A DNA stretch of 27,945 nt, from assembly GCA_016840305.1 (NCBI GenBank), contig JAEOSP010000770.1, positions 1 to 27,945 of the forward strand. The letters run 5' to 3'. Under the pieces are notes generated by a model that saw only the letters and a list, made by a program, of their open reading frames with translations, was not told the DNA's origin and ran no database searches. Numbering within the stretch: position 1 is the first letter of the stretch; each line of letters opens with the position of its first letter. The stretch comes from Candidatus Hodarchaeota archaeon (GTDB lineage: Archaea > Asgardarchaeota > Heimdallarchaeia > Hodarchaeales > Hodarchaeaceae). The translations under genes were made by a program, and so were the position numbers. This document shows positions 1 to 8,285 of the stretch, one piece after another.

Positions 1-429
1 CGTGCATTAGCGCAGGAACTTTGTGGTTCATCTGGTGGAGATCAAATGGCTATCTTAGGTCTCTTAAATGATATGCGTCCTAGTATGTTAGAGTTGGATA
101 CTAGCTGGACTGATTTACTTCGAAAATATCCAAAAGCAGGAGCAGAACCAAGTGTTGAAGTAGAAAGTTTATCTAAAGAGACCATTAAAAACACAATAAT
201 CAATAATTTGCTTGCTTCTGATGCTGATATAGAAAATTTCTTAACTGAACTAAATACAAAAGCTACAGTGACAGGGTGGAAAATCAGCGGTAAGTGTCAT
301 GTCTCGATTTTTGAAGAAGAGGGATTAAACATCGCTTCTTCATATATAAAGAAAATGATGGAAAATGTAAAAGATAGTGTTCGTACAGCAAAATTTACTT
401 TGTTTGACCCAATTGAAGAGTTATTCTGA
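1..429 (+). CDS. Unrecognised protein, 3' part only
   Basis: The frame is open from the first base of the window to a TGA at 427-429, so this is the C-terminal part (at least 142 residues) of a gene that begins upstream. An in-frame ATG at 46 exists, but the residues before it (RALAQELCGSSGGDQ) read as ordinary protein, so I treat 46 as internal. The visible part is soluble, mixed alpha/beta in character and mildly acidic. It has no transmembrane segment and no motif I recognise. It ends 18 bases before the end of a convergent small ORF. Function unknown. Confidence that it is coding is good; the true start is outside the window. Confidence 0.75.
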   Translation, partial: RALAQELCGSSGGDQMAILGLLNDMRPSMLELDTSWTDLLRKYPKAGAEPSVEVESLSKETIKNTIINNLLASDADIENFLTELNTKATVTGWKISGKCHVSIFEEEGLNIASSYIKKMMENVKDSVRTAKFTLFDPIEELF

Positions 430-447
430 GAACTAAAGATCAATCAT

Positions 448-750
448 CTAAGATGAAGAATTTAGGGAAATAACAGGGGGAGAATTGGTAAAAGAAAAAT
501 TTATCTTTTGATTAAACTCTTCTAATGAAAATTCTTTTCCTGATTCATCTTTAATTCGGAAAAGAGACTCACTCACAAGTATTTCAAAAACTTCATTTGG
601 CATGGTGGGATAGAAAGTCTGATTGCAAAAAACTCCAAGAGAAATAACTTCATCTTTCCTTTCTAAACGAAAATACTCGTTCATAATATACAAAGCATTC
701 ATTGACGAATAAATATCGGAATAACATATGGATAATACCCAATTTTCCAA
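448..750 (-). CDS. Small hypothetical protein
   Basis: This is a 100-residue ORF convergent with the partial gene before it. The product is soluble, rich in Phe, Ser and Glu, with a segment GVFCNQTFYPTMPNEVFEIL and no recognisable domain. The start used here is TTG at 750. No convincing Shine-Dalgarno sequence precedes it, so the start could lie further in at an internal ATG (for example the Met before NALYIM). Composition is protein-like and no longer ORF overlaps it, but there is no family support. It may be a lineage-restricted gene. Confidence 0.5.
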   Translation of the reverse strand: MENWVLSICYSDIYSSMNALYIMNEYFRLERKDEVISLGVFCNQTFYPTMPNEVFEILVSESLFRIKDESGKEFSLEEFNQKINFSFTNSPPVISLNSSS

Positions 751-884
751 AACTAATAAGACTCTCTAAATTCATTGTAAAATAAGAAAGGATCAATTTG
801 GAGTATACTGAGCATTTTTTTTAATGATTTTTTTTTAATATTTTCCGTTGTTAAGAATAATTATAATTGCGCTGAATTCATAAC

Positions 885-894
885 TTTTAAAATA
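885..894 (+). promoter_or_regulatory. Candidate TATA box for the basic protein gene
   Basis: TTTTAAAATA lies about 60 bases before the ATG at 953. With the usual archaeal spacing, transcription would start near 917. Weak evidence in such AT-rich DNA. Confidence 0.3.
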
Positions 895-952
895 CGTAAT
901 ACTTATGTTTGTAAAATTATTAATTTCTTTACATACCTACTCAAAAGAATAA

Positions 953-1423
953 ATGAATTTGGATGAATCGGAAATGAGTTATTCAAAAAGTAGAGATAGT
1001 ACCCTAGAAGACTATCAAAAACTTGTGCCAAAATTTCTTAAATTATTGGCCTCTTATGGTTATAGCCAAGCTAAGCTAAGAGCCCCTCTTAAAGTGAAGA
1101 AGGGAGATACCTTAACAACCTTAAGTGAGTTATCTGTGAAAGAAGCTTTAGATAAAATTGCTAAAGGTAAATTTTACTCTGGTAAAATTAGAATTCATCA
1201 TAACAAGAAGTCGATTTCATTATCACGAAGTCAAATCTCCCATGATCTCACTTTGGAAATGAACTTTCAACCTGATCCTAAGTTGAAAGCTGATATAGAC
1301 AACCTTTTTCCTAAAAAGAAAAAAAAATTATCTCCTGGTAAGGAAGCTGAAGCGTCTTATAAAGCATCCAGAAAAGAAATGAAGAAAGAAAAGCGAAGGA
1401 TCGAAAAAAGGAAGAAGCAATAA
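953..1423 (+). CDS. Lysine-rich basic protein, unknown function
   Basis: This is a 156-residue soluble protein. Residues ~18-110 look like a compact folded region (segment KLLASYGYSQAKLRAPLKVK, then KIRIHHNKKSISLSRSQISH). From about residue 118 the chain is almost entirely Lys/Arg/Glu, with runs such as PKKKKKLSP and KKEKRRIEKRKKQ, probably a charged helix or nucleic-acid-binding tail. ATG at 953 is taken; an in-frame ATG at 974 (MSYSKS) is a plausible alternative and neither has a strong ribosome binding site. The tail suggests RNA or DNA contact, but that is inference from charge alone. No family recognised. Confidence 0.65.
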   Translation: MNLDESEMSYSKSRDSTLEDYQKLVPKFLKLLASYGYSQAKLRAPLKVKKGDTLTTLSELSVKEALDKIAKGKFYSGKIRIHHNKKSISLSRSQISHDLTLEMNFQPDPKLKADIDNLFPKKKKKLSPGKEAEASYKASRKEMKKEKRRIEKRKKQ

Positions 1424-1525
1424 AAGGTAAAAAGGCTCGTTCTAAATAACAATTGGATACAAGCTATTTATAGTGAGAAGATTCGTATTTTTATAATCTC
1501 CCAATCTTTATAGGAGGAAAAACAT

Positions 1526-1753
1526 ATTTGGTCTGTCGAGGCTATTGAAAAAACAGGTGAAGAATTCAAAAATAGGTTAACGGATCCTATAACATGGTTT
1601 ATTTATTCACGCAATAGACTCGATCGAACCTATCAAATTAATCTGACTTCAAATAGTGCAACTAAACTGTTGGATTTAACAGGGGATTTTTTGACCGTGT
1701 TAACAAAGAATTACGATGAAGTAAAAGAGAAATATAAAACCCCCATTGTTTAA
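1526..1753 (+). CDS. Short ORF, apparent ATT start after a strong SD
   Basis: An open frame of about 75 codons ends at TAA 1751-1753. It has no ATG, GTG or TTG near its 5' end; a stop at 1511-1513 closes the frame upstream. A strong Shine-Dalgarno AGGAGG (1512-1517) sits 8 bases before ATT at 1526, the spacing expected for a start codon. The product would begin (M/I)WSVEAIEKTGEEFKNRL and continues with protein-like sequence (DPITWFIYSRNRLDRTYQIN). An 8-bp hairpin follows the stop at 1757-1778. It may be a rare ATT initiation, a decayed gene that lost its start, or a sequencing error. No family recognised. Confidence 0.4.
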   Translation: MWSVEAIEKTGEEFKNRLTDPITWFIYSRNRLDRTYQINLTSNSATKLLDLTGDFLTVLTKNYDEVKEKYKTPIV

Positions 1754-1756
1754 ACA

Positions 1757-1778
1757 TTTAATAATTCGAGTTATTAAA
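1757..1778 (+). terminator. Stem-loop after the 75-codon ORF
   Basis: TTTAATAA (1757-1764) and TTATTAAA (1771-1778) are perfectly complementary around a six-base loop TTCGAG, four bases after the ORF's stop. It is AT-only, so a weak stem, with no clean T-run after it. It may mark a transcript end. Confidence 0.3.
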
Positions 1779-1945
1779 TCATGATTTTGGTGATTTTATA
1801 ACACATAATTCGAAAAAGATCTGAGTAACTTCATTCCTGATAATTCAACTCTCTTTTTCGGCCGTGTTGATATCCCTCATTCATTACAGTTCAGGATGAG
1901 TATCCCTTTTGGATGAATTAACATCTTTTTCATTTGTTCAGAAAA

Positions 1946-1954
1946 AATATAAAA
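1946..1954 (+). promoter_or_regulatory. Candidate TATA box for the ABC exporter operon
   Basis: AATATAAAA would place the transcription start near 1977, about 65 bases before the TTG start at 2043. Confidence 0.35.
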
Positions 1955-2042
1955 TTGAGAGGGAATTTAAACCACTCACCAAAAATCTTATTTACACAAG
2001 AAAAAATCTTTCTTCCTCCCATTTTTTCGAGGTCTTCTGCTC

Positions 2043-3899
2043 TTGCCCCCTGATTCGAAAACTTCTTCTGCATATAGCGAAGCTTATCTTCCTCCAAAAT
2101 GGTATGGTCGCTCATATCAGTATTGGCTATTAGGCCAGGTTCTTCAACATAAATGGAAAATAACAATAATTGTAATTACAACCATTATAGGGATCTTTTT
2201 ACAAACATTAATTCCCTTTATTCTGGGGTATGTTTTTGAAATCGCAATCCCCTCTGGAAATACAAACCTTGTAGTGGGAGCAGGATGGGCTATTATCTTC
2301 ATTGGCGTTGGAAAATTAGTAACAAATTCAATAGCAGCAGCTTTAAATGAAATAATTGCCCAATACGTGGAAATGCAGATCAGAATTGAGTTTTATCATA
2401 ACCTTGAAAGTAAATCGATGAGTTTCCATGATTCTAGTAGAGTTGGTGATCTAATTCAGATGGCTACGGGAGATACTCGCCAAATTAATGCTTCTATTTC
2501 ACCTGGAGTTCGAATCACAGTTACTACAATATTTACCTTGTTGTTTACTGGAGTAGCAATGCTGATCGCTTCTCCTTCACTATCCATTGTTTTTCTATTA
2601 ACACTGCCATTATATCTTTTCTTTCTATCACGTTTTGGTAAGAAACTTAATCCTCTTTCAGTGAAAAGACAAGAAGTAGTAGCAAAAATGAATGCAGAAT
2701 TACAAGAAAATCTCACGGGGGTACGAGTTGTACGTACGTTTTCTGGTCAAGAAAGAGAAATTAAAAAGTTTAGTCAAACTCTAGATGAATTAGAAGATAT
2801 TCTTAAGGTCAGAGGGATAACTTCAGCCTTTTATATACCTAGTTTGGTGCTAGGAATAACAACAGCACTTATTTTCATAGTTGGAGTTTACTTGATAGAA
2901 GCAACACTATTAGGCCCGTTCAATATTGATTTAGGAATCATTATTACCATTCAAAATGTTGGAATAGGGGAATTGATAACATTTCTCGGATTAACGGGGA
3001 TATTAGCTATGCCAACAATGTTTTTGCGTTGGATATTGGACATGACTCTCTTAGGGTTCGCAGGAGCAAATAGAATATTCAAGGTTGTGATACATGAAGA
3101 TGTATTAAAAAGTGGGGATTACAAACCACGAAGAACTCCGAACGGGCATGTTAGATTCAACAATGTAACTTTTTCATATCAGGAAGATACTCCGCAAGTA
3201 TTAAACGACGTATCATTTGAAATCCAGCCTGGAGAGACGGTAGCTCTCATTGGACCGACCGGATGTGGTAAAACTACTCTGGGGAAAATGATCTATCGAT
3301 TATATGATGTGATTACGGGATCTGTAGAAATAGATGGTGTAGACATTCGAAAATGGGACATTTCAACATTAAGACGATTAGTAGGAGTGATAGAACAAGA
3401 TACGTTCCTTTTTTCTACTTCGATTAGAAATAATATTGCTTTTGGTAAAGAGAACGCTACCAATGAAGAAATATTGGCTGCTGCTATTGCTGCGCAGGCA
3501 CATGATTTTATTATGGAATTCCCTGATGCTTATGATACTATTGTTGGTGAAAGAGGAGTCACTCTTTCAGGCGGTCAACGTCAACGTATTGCGATGGCCC
3601 GTGGTTTCCTTACAAACCCTAAAATCCTTATTATGGACGATGCAACGTCCGCAGTTGATGCTGCGACAGAAAATAAAATTCAGAAAGCCATTCAAAACAT
3701 ATTGAAGGATAGAACGACTTTAATAATAACTCACAGACTTGCTACCCTCAAAACAGCTGATAAAATCGTTTTTATGGAGAAAGGTCAGATTGAACGTATC
3801 GGAACACATTCGGTCTTAATCACTTCCTTTGCCCCTTACAGAAGAATATTCAAGAGGTACATGACTTTACCACCTTTGGTTGTGGAAGGAGGGACTTAA
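2043..3899 (+). CDS. ABC exporter subunit A, degenerate ATPase site
   Basis: This is a 618-residue half-transporter with six TM helices in the first ~340 residues, then a nucleotide-binding domain. Visible motifs are Walker A GPTGCGKTT (404-412), Q-loop EQDTFLFS, signature LSGGQRQR (508-515), Walker B ILIMDD with the Mg-binding Asp532, and the H-loop His564. The position normally held by the catalytic Glu is Asp533 (DDATSAVD). The start is TTG at 2043, supported by GAGGT at 2029-2033 (9-base spacing). Its stop abuts the ATG of the next gene. Such pairs form heterodimeric exporters of lipids, drugs or peptides (TM287/288, BmrCD); the substrate cannot be read from sequence. Family call is secure. 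Confidence 0.95.
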   Translation: MPPDSKTSSAYSEAYLPPKWYGRSYQYWLLGQVLQHKWKITIIVITTIIGIFLQTLIPFILGYVFEIAIPSGNTNLVVGAGWAIIFIGVGKLVTNSIAAALNEIIAQYVEMQIRIEFYHNLESKSMSFHDSSRVGDLIQMATGDTRQINASISPGVRITVTTIFTLLFTGVAMLIASPSLSIVFLLTLPLYLFFLSRFGKKLNPLSVKRQEVVAKMNAELQENLTGVRVVRTFSGQEREIKKFSQTLDELEDILKVRGITSAFYIPSLVLGITTALIFIVGVYLIEATLLGPFNIDLGIIITIQNVGIGELITFLGLTGILAMPTMFLRWILDMTLLGFAGANRIFKVVIHEDVLKSGDYKPRRTPNGHVRFNNVTFSYQEDTPQVLNDVSFEIQPGETVALIGPTGCGKTTLGKMIYRLYDVITGSVEIDGVDIRKWDISTLRRLVGVIEQDTFLFSTSIRNNIAFGKENATNEEILAAAIAAQAHDFIMEFPDAYDTIVGERGVTLSGGQRQRIAMARGFLTNPKILIMDDATSAVDAATENKIQKAIQNILKDRTTLIITHRLATLKTADKIVFMEKGQIERIGTHSVLITSFAPYRRIFKRYMTLPPLVVEGGT

Positions 3900-5684
3900 A
3901 TGGCGTTCGCACAAGCCCATAAGAGTTATTACGACCAAGAATATTCATTCAAAGCAATAGTACTTAAATTATGGGGTATTGCTAAATCAGAGAAATATCG
4001 ATTATCGCTAATACTATTATTATTTTTAGTAAATACATCAATCTCAATAGTAGTTCCCTTATTCTTACGATCTGGAATCGATGAGATTACAGCTGAAAAT
4101 CCTAATTTCGATATAATACAAACCCTAGGATTTGGAAATCTAATAGGAACAATTATCCTGTGGATATTTCTCTATCTAATTATACGGGCAGAATGGACGA
4201 TAATAGCAAAAACAGTTACAATACTCAGATTAAGAATGTTTATTAAGCTACAAGAGCACGATTTATCATTCTATGATCGAAATAAAACAGGCAGAATAAT
4301 GAGTAGAGTTGTAAATGACGCTTGGCAATTAGGAAACTTTATGCTCATATTTGTGGAAATAACAGCTAATTTTATAACCATTTTCGGGATGTTAGCGATT
4401 CTATTTTCGATACATCCGATTTTGACAATAACCCTATTTACAATTGCACCTGTTATGTTTGGTATTACCATAGCTCTTGGCTATGTCTTAATGCATTATA
4501 ATCGCATTTGTAGAAGGACAGTTGGTGCAGTAAACGGTGCTACTCAGGAATCGATAACAGGAATGCAAATTACCAAAAGTTTTGCCAGGGAAGCTTTGCA
4601 GATGGAAGAGTTCAAAATTCTAAACGATCAAAATCTTCGGGCTAATGTAAAACGAGCTCTGACGTTATCGTTGATGTTTCCTCTTTTCGAATTCGTAAGT
4701 ACGCTAATCTACTTCCTAATTGTCACTACAGGGGGTACTTTTGTTGTCAAAGGAGCAATTACATTGGGCGATCTTTGGCTTTTTTACAGTTACTCACTAG
4801 CATTGATTGGACCCATCATTGGTTTTTCCCAGCAGATCGCTCAATTTCAAATAGGGAGAGCTGCCGCAGAGCGAATATTTTCATTAACAGAAATTCCTTC
4901 AATTATGAAATGGGGGGATAAAGTTCCAGGTGATGAAATTCAAGGGAAAATTGAATTTAGGAATCTTTCCTTTGGTTATTCCCCTGAAATTCCTCTTTTT
5001 GTCGATTTAAATCTAACTATCCCTGCTGGTCAGAATATAGCACTTGTGGGAGAAACAGGATCGGGTAAAACATCATTTATTTCACTATTAGCGCGTTTTT
5101 ACGAATTTCAATCTGGTGAAATACTACTGGATGGACATTCTATTAAATCTTATGATATAGATGTGTATCGAAGTTGTTTAGGCATAGTACTTCAAGATCC
5201 ATTTCTATTTAGTGGAACAATTTTAGAAAATATTCAATATGGATCATCAAATGGAATTGATGCAGAAACTCTCCAATCAGCAATTCAAGCCACTCATGTT
5301 ATAGATTTCACCGATTTTCTTCCTAAAGGTCTTGATACAGAGGTAGGTGAAAGAGGAAACAAGGTTTCTCTTGGTCAGCGACAATTAATCAGTTTTGCTA
5401 GAGCACTGGTAGCTGATCCTAAGATACTTATTTTAGACGAAGCAACAGCTTCTGTTGATGCATATACAGAAAGTTTGATTCAAGATGGAATTGATAATTT
5501 ATTTAAAGGCCGAACAAGCATTGTAGTTGCTCACAGACTCTCAACAGTCATTCAAGCAGACAGAATTCTTGTTTTCAGTAGAGGAGAGATAATTGGTGAC
5601 GATACACATGATAACTTAATTAAACACAATGATGTTTACCAACAGTTATATAAAATGTACTTTGAATTTCAAGGACAGGTTTAA
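3900..5684 (+). CDS. ABC exporter subunit B, catalytic-site partner
   Basis: This is a 594-residue half-transporter with six TM helices in residues ~30-310 and an ATPase domain behind them. Motifs are Walker A GETGSGKTS (384-392), Q-loop QDPFLFSGT, a non-canonical signature VSLGQRQL (489-496) in place of LSGGQ, Walker B ILILDE with catalytic Glu514, and H-loop His545. The ATG at 3900 directly follows the stop of subunit A, with an AAGGAGGGA ribosome binding site inside that gene, so the two are translationally coupled. Subunit A carries the altered Walker B and subunit B the altered signature, so both defects fall in the same composite site. It ends 18 bases from a convergent methyltransferase-like gene. 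Confidence 0.95.
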   Translation: MAFAQAHKSYYDQEYSFKAIVLKLWGIAKSEKYRLSLILLLFLVNTSISIVVPLFLRSGIDEITAENPNFDIIQTLGFGNLIGTIILWIFLYLIIRAEWTIIAKTVTILRLRMFIKLQEHDLSFYDRNKTGRIMSRVVNDAWQLGNFMLIFVEITANFITIFGMLAILFSIHPILTITLFTIAPVMFGITIALGYVLMHYNRICRRTVGAVNGATQESITGMQITKSFAREALQMEEFKILNDQNLRANVKRALTLSLMFPLFEFVSTLIYFLIVTTGGTFVVKGAITLGDLWLFYSYSLALIGPIIGFSQQIAQFQIGRAAAERIFSLTEIPSIMKWGDKVPGDEIQGKIEFRNLSFGYSPEIPLFVDLNLTIPAGQNIALVGETGSGKTSFISLLARFYEFQSGEILLDGHSIKSYDIDVYRSCLGIVLQDPFLFSGTILENIQYGSSNGIDAETLQSAIQATHVIDFTDFLPKGLDTEVGERGNKVSLGQRQLISFARALVADPKILILDEATASVDAYTESLIQDGIDNLFKGRTSIVVAHRLSTVIQADRILVFSRGEIIGDDTHDNLIKHNDVYQQLYKMYFEFQGQV

Positions 5685-5702
5685 TAACCCTATTATATGT
5701 TT

Positions 5703-6341
5703 CTATTGTTTTAAAAACTTTGATCTTCGAATTATGGGAAAAAATCGACCAGTTCGTTCCATGTAGTCCTGATATTCACTACCCAGTTCATTGAGCAACA
5801 TTTTTTCTTCCTTTCTTGCGATAAAGGGAAATGGAATGACAACAAAGAGAGTGAAGATCATAACAAAAAGATTTATCGTAATTAGTGCCAAAGATATTGT
5901 ATAAAGAATAAAAACACAATACATTGGATGACGAACAAACGTATATGGGCCTTCATGAATCAATGTATGTTCTTCTTTAAGTTCTAAAACTGGTGCATAA
6001 AATTTACCAAGGGTTTTATGAATCCAAATCAATAGTGGAATAGAAAATAATCCTATAATTACCCCAATGATTCGTACTGCAGTCGGTAGTGGGAGTTGTG
6101 ACCAAAGGAACCACGATGGAGCAAATAAGTAGATTATAATAGCAATGAACATTCCTATTATACCTAGTGACATAATAATACCTTCAAATCCTCCAATTTT
6201 ATCAATTCCTTCCTTTTGTTCAACTGTATCTTTTATGGGAGCACGCGTTCGTGTCCTATAATAGATTCTAACAGTAGCAAAGATTCCAAAGAGTAAAATT
6301 AAGAGCAAACGGAAAAGCGTTGATTCATCCATTATTACCAT
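5703..6341 (-). CDS. ICMT/PEMT-like membrane methyltransferase
   Basis: This 212-residue integral membrane protein has about five TM segments. Its C-terminal half carries the hallmark SAM-binding region of the isoprenylcysteine carboxyl methyltransferase / phospholipid methyltransferase superfamily: GPYTFVRHPMY (131-141), then a hydrophobic hairpin, KEEKMLL (Glu178/Glu179) and EYQDYMERTGRFFP (189-202). Known members methylate prenylated C-terminal cysteines, phosphatidylethanolamine or other small membrane-embedded substrates. The exact substrate cannot be decided here. The start may be ATG 6341 or ATG 6332 (MDES); neither has a strong ribosome binding site. It stands alone, convergent with the ABC exporter. 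Confidence 0.85.
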   Translation of the reverse strand: MVIMDESTLFRLLLILLFGIFATVRIYYRTRTRAPIKDTVEQKEGIDKIGGFEGIIMSLGIIGMFIAIIIYLFAPSWFLWSQLPLPTAVRIIGVIIGLFSIPLLIWIHKTLGKFYAPVLELKEEHTLIHEGPYTFVRHPMYCVFILYTISLALITINLFVMIFTLFVVIPFPFIARKEEKMLLNELGSEYQDYMERTGRFFPIIRRSKFLKQ

Positions 6342-6576
6342 CTCGTTGATAAATTATATTTTCATGGAAACCTAATTCTTTTGAGTTTTTCGATTGTGGC
6401 ATTATAGTTATCAGTGTCACACTTTGTATTCCTTCAAGCTAACTACTGTATCTAATCTCATAGATCTAACACTATTGAATAACTTCATTAATCCGATAGT
6501 GGTAATAAGAAGCGTGATTCGCTGAAAAATATTATTGTACAGGAGTTGGAGGATTCTACTCACGAATAAACCAAGG

Positions 6577-6587
6577 TTTAAATATAG
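6577..6587 (+). promoter_or_regulatory. Candidate TATA box of the surface protein gene
   Basis: TTTAAATATAG predicts a transcription start near 6608, a short leader before GTG 6621 or ATG 6630. Confidence 0.4.
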
Positions 6588-6620
6588 ATTTTTCTACCTG
6601 AAGAGCAAATTATCTAAGAT

Positions 6621-7976
6621 GTGGGAAAAATGGGAAAATTCAAATTGCAGTATGGGATCATCCCAATAATTATCATAATACTTCTTCTACCGTTCATAAC
6701 GATACAAATCACCAAAGGATTTACCGCTCCAGATTATACACTCAATGTAGAGGTCGGAAATAGCATAACCTATTATATAGAGGAATTAACACTAAATAGT
6801 CCACCACCAGTAATCAATCAAGAACTACTTAATGTGATGAAGCTACTAAATACCGTACCAGAACCACAAAGTGGATATTATATCCAGAATACCATCACTA
6901 AAATTAATGACTCACACTTAAGCTTTACCAGAGACATCGTTATCAAGAATGATACCGCAACCTATAGCTGGGGGAGCTTCCTGGACTCCCAGAATCGTAG
7001 TTCTTTTTCAATTACAAGTTGGGTGATGACTTCAAACATGACCCTAATTGTCGAGGAATCCACAAATCAAAATATAGATTCCTTTAGCGTAAGTACTTCT
7101 ACAATCAGTTTTTCGAATGAGACATATATTAACGATCTAGTCATGTATATCGACTCAGAGTATGATCTAGAGAGTGGTTGGTTAAAGTTTATTGGACTTG
7201 AAGTATACAATACTACCTCAGATGCGCTACTGATGGAAATTGTGCTCTATAAAGAACCTGAGACGATTTCAGAGCCAGTTATTGACCTCGGGTCAGCTTC
7301 TGCTCAAGTAAATCCAGAGTACTATACTATTGGTGTTGACATCGGGAGTACTCAAAGCTTAGAATTAGCCGAATATATGGATGAAGAGGAATTTCTACAA
7401 TTCCCAATCGGCTTAGAAATATCTTTAACGGTCACTAATATCACACAAGTCTGGGTACTCTTAAATGCAACCTATATATACCCAAATGGGACGATTTTTC
7501 ATTACCCACGGGATATTGTCATCCAAAAGGATGAGGTTTATATCCCAGGATATGTGTTAACAACTAATACTTCCCTGATTGAAGGGTGTGGTGTTAATCA
7601 AGGTTTTAACATTAGTTATATTGAAAACTTCATCCTATTTACACAATATTGGGCCGATGCTGAGGAAAATATCTATAGTCTCTCTGAATTCACGTATGAC
7701 TGTGCAACAGGATTCCTTATGCAACATAATATGACTCGGTGGGATTATAACCGTACTAAGATGACCTTCCACGTACTATTAACAGCTATTGACAATTCCA
7801 CTAGCCAAACCACTACCACTATGCCTACAACATCTATCGAACCTGACATTACGTCCACTATAACTTCTACCTCCTCCTCATTAACAACCATCACCCCTGC
7901 CATCGAACTATTTCCACTGTTAGCCCTTGTAACTAGCCTGATAGCGATTAGAAACTTCTATCGGAAACGACACTAG
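6621..7976 (+). CDS. Anchored extracellular protein with Thr/Ser stalk
   Basis: This is a 451-residue predicted surface protein. An N-terminal hydrophobic signal or anchor (residues ~12-30, after MGKMGKFKLQYG) is followed by a large extracellular region of beta-like sequence with many Asn-x-Ser/Thr sites, probably N-glycosylated. Residues ~395-425 form a Thr/Ser stalk (TSQTTTTMPTTS and similar), then TPAIELFPLLALVTSLIA and a basic tail RNFYRKRH. This stalk-helix-basic-tail ending is typical of archaeal cell-wall or sortase-type anchored proteins. GTG at 6621 is used; the ATG three codons later (6630) is equally possible. No domain family recognised. An imperfect inverted repeat (7975-7983 with 8015-8023) overlaps the stop codon. 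Confidence 0.8.
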   Translation: MGKMGKFKLQYGIIPIIIIILLLPFITIQITKGFTAPDYTLNVEVGNSITYYIEELTLNSPPPVINQELLNVMKLLNTVPEPQSGYYIQNTITKINDSHLSFTRDIVIKNDTATYSWGSFLDSQNRSSFSITSWVMTSNMTLIVEESTNQNIDSFSVSTSTISFSNETYINDLVMYIDSEYDLESGWLKFIGLEVYNTTSDALLMEIVLYKEPETISEPVIDLGSASAQVNPEYYTIGVDIGSTQSLELAEYMDEEEFLQFPIGLEISLTVTNITQVWVLLNATYIYPNGTIFHYPRDIVIQKDEVYIPGYVLTTNTSLIEGCGVNQGFNISYIENFILFTQYWADAEENIYSLSEFTYDCATGFLMQHNMTRWDYNRTKMTFHVLLTAIDNSTSQTTTTMPTTSIEPDITSTITSTSSSLTTITPAIELFPLLALVTSLIAIRNFYRKRH

Positions 7977-8023
7977 CGGAGAATGTGAATACTTTGATCT
8001 GGCATGAAAAAAGCTTCTCTGCT
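7975..8023 (+). terminator. Long-loop inverted repeat at the gene end
   Basis: AGCGGAGAA (7975-7983) pairs with TTCTCTGCT (8015-8023) over nine bases with one G-U pair, overlapping the stop of the surface protein gene. The loop is 31 bases, so the termination role is tentative. Confidence 0.25.
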
Positions 8024-8285
8024 AAATTAAATTAGCGTATGTATGAAGGAGTAGAGCTCATATCAAAATTCTGGTTCTGAGTGTTAAGCATCTAGCTGGG
8101 ATATCCGTGAAAAAAATCAGTAACAAACTCAATATCCCTAACCCTACCTTACTTTTTGGGTAGTTTACAGTCTGAAGATCAATAAAAAATTTCACATAAC
8201 CTTGGTTGTTAATACTTCAGGACTTACTGATGATATTTCGAATTTATAAGCAATTGGTGTAGTCAGTAATTAACGAGGTTATCTG
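7977..8285. other. Intergenic region, no gene seen
   Basis: This stretch of just over 300 bases holds the inverted repeat at its left end and the promoter of the M28 gene at its right end. Between them I see only very short frames (the longest GTG frame is 18 codons) and no tRNA-like structure. Confidence 0.6.
8243..8279 (+). promoter_or_regulatory. Promoter and ribosome binding site of the M28 gene
   Basis: A TATA-like TTTATAAG (8243-8250) predicts a start near 8272. GAGGT (8275-8279) lies six bases before ATG 8286, fixing that start codon. Confidence 0.45.

Larger units (their letters stand above)
1754..2042. other. Intergenic region before the ABC operon
   Basis: Apart from the stem-loop at 1757-1778 and a candidate TATA box, I see no gene here. 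Open frames on both strands in 1909-2166 overlap the transporter start or lack protein-like composition. Confidence 0.6.

Noticed and set aside
1909..2166. Open frames on both strands at the ABC operon start
   Set aside because: They overlap the transporter's promoter, ribosome binding site and first codons, and neither looks like a protein.
4650..4670. Additional TAACGTCAGA match to the RHH repeat, inside ABC subunit B
   Set aside because: It is within coding sequence and shows that short matches to the motif occur by chance, so only the paired repeat at 12363/12392 is kept as an operator.
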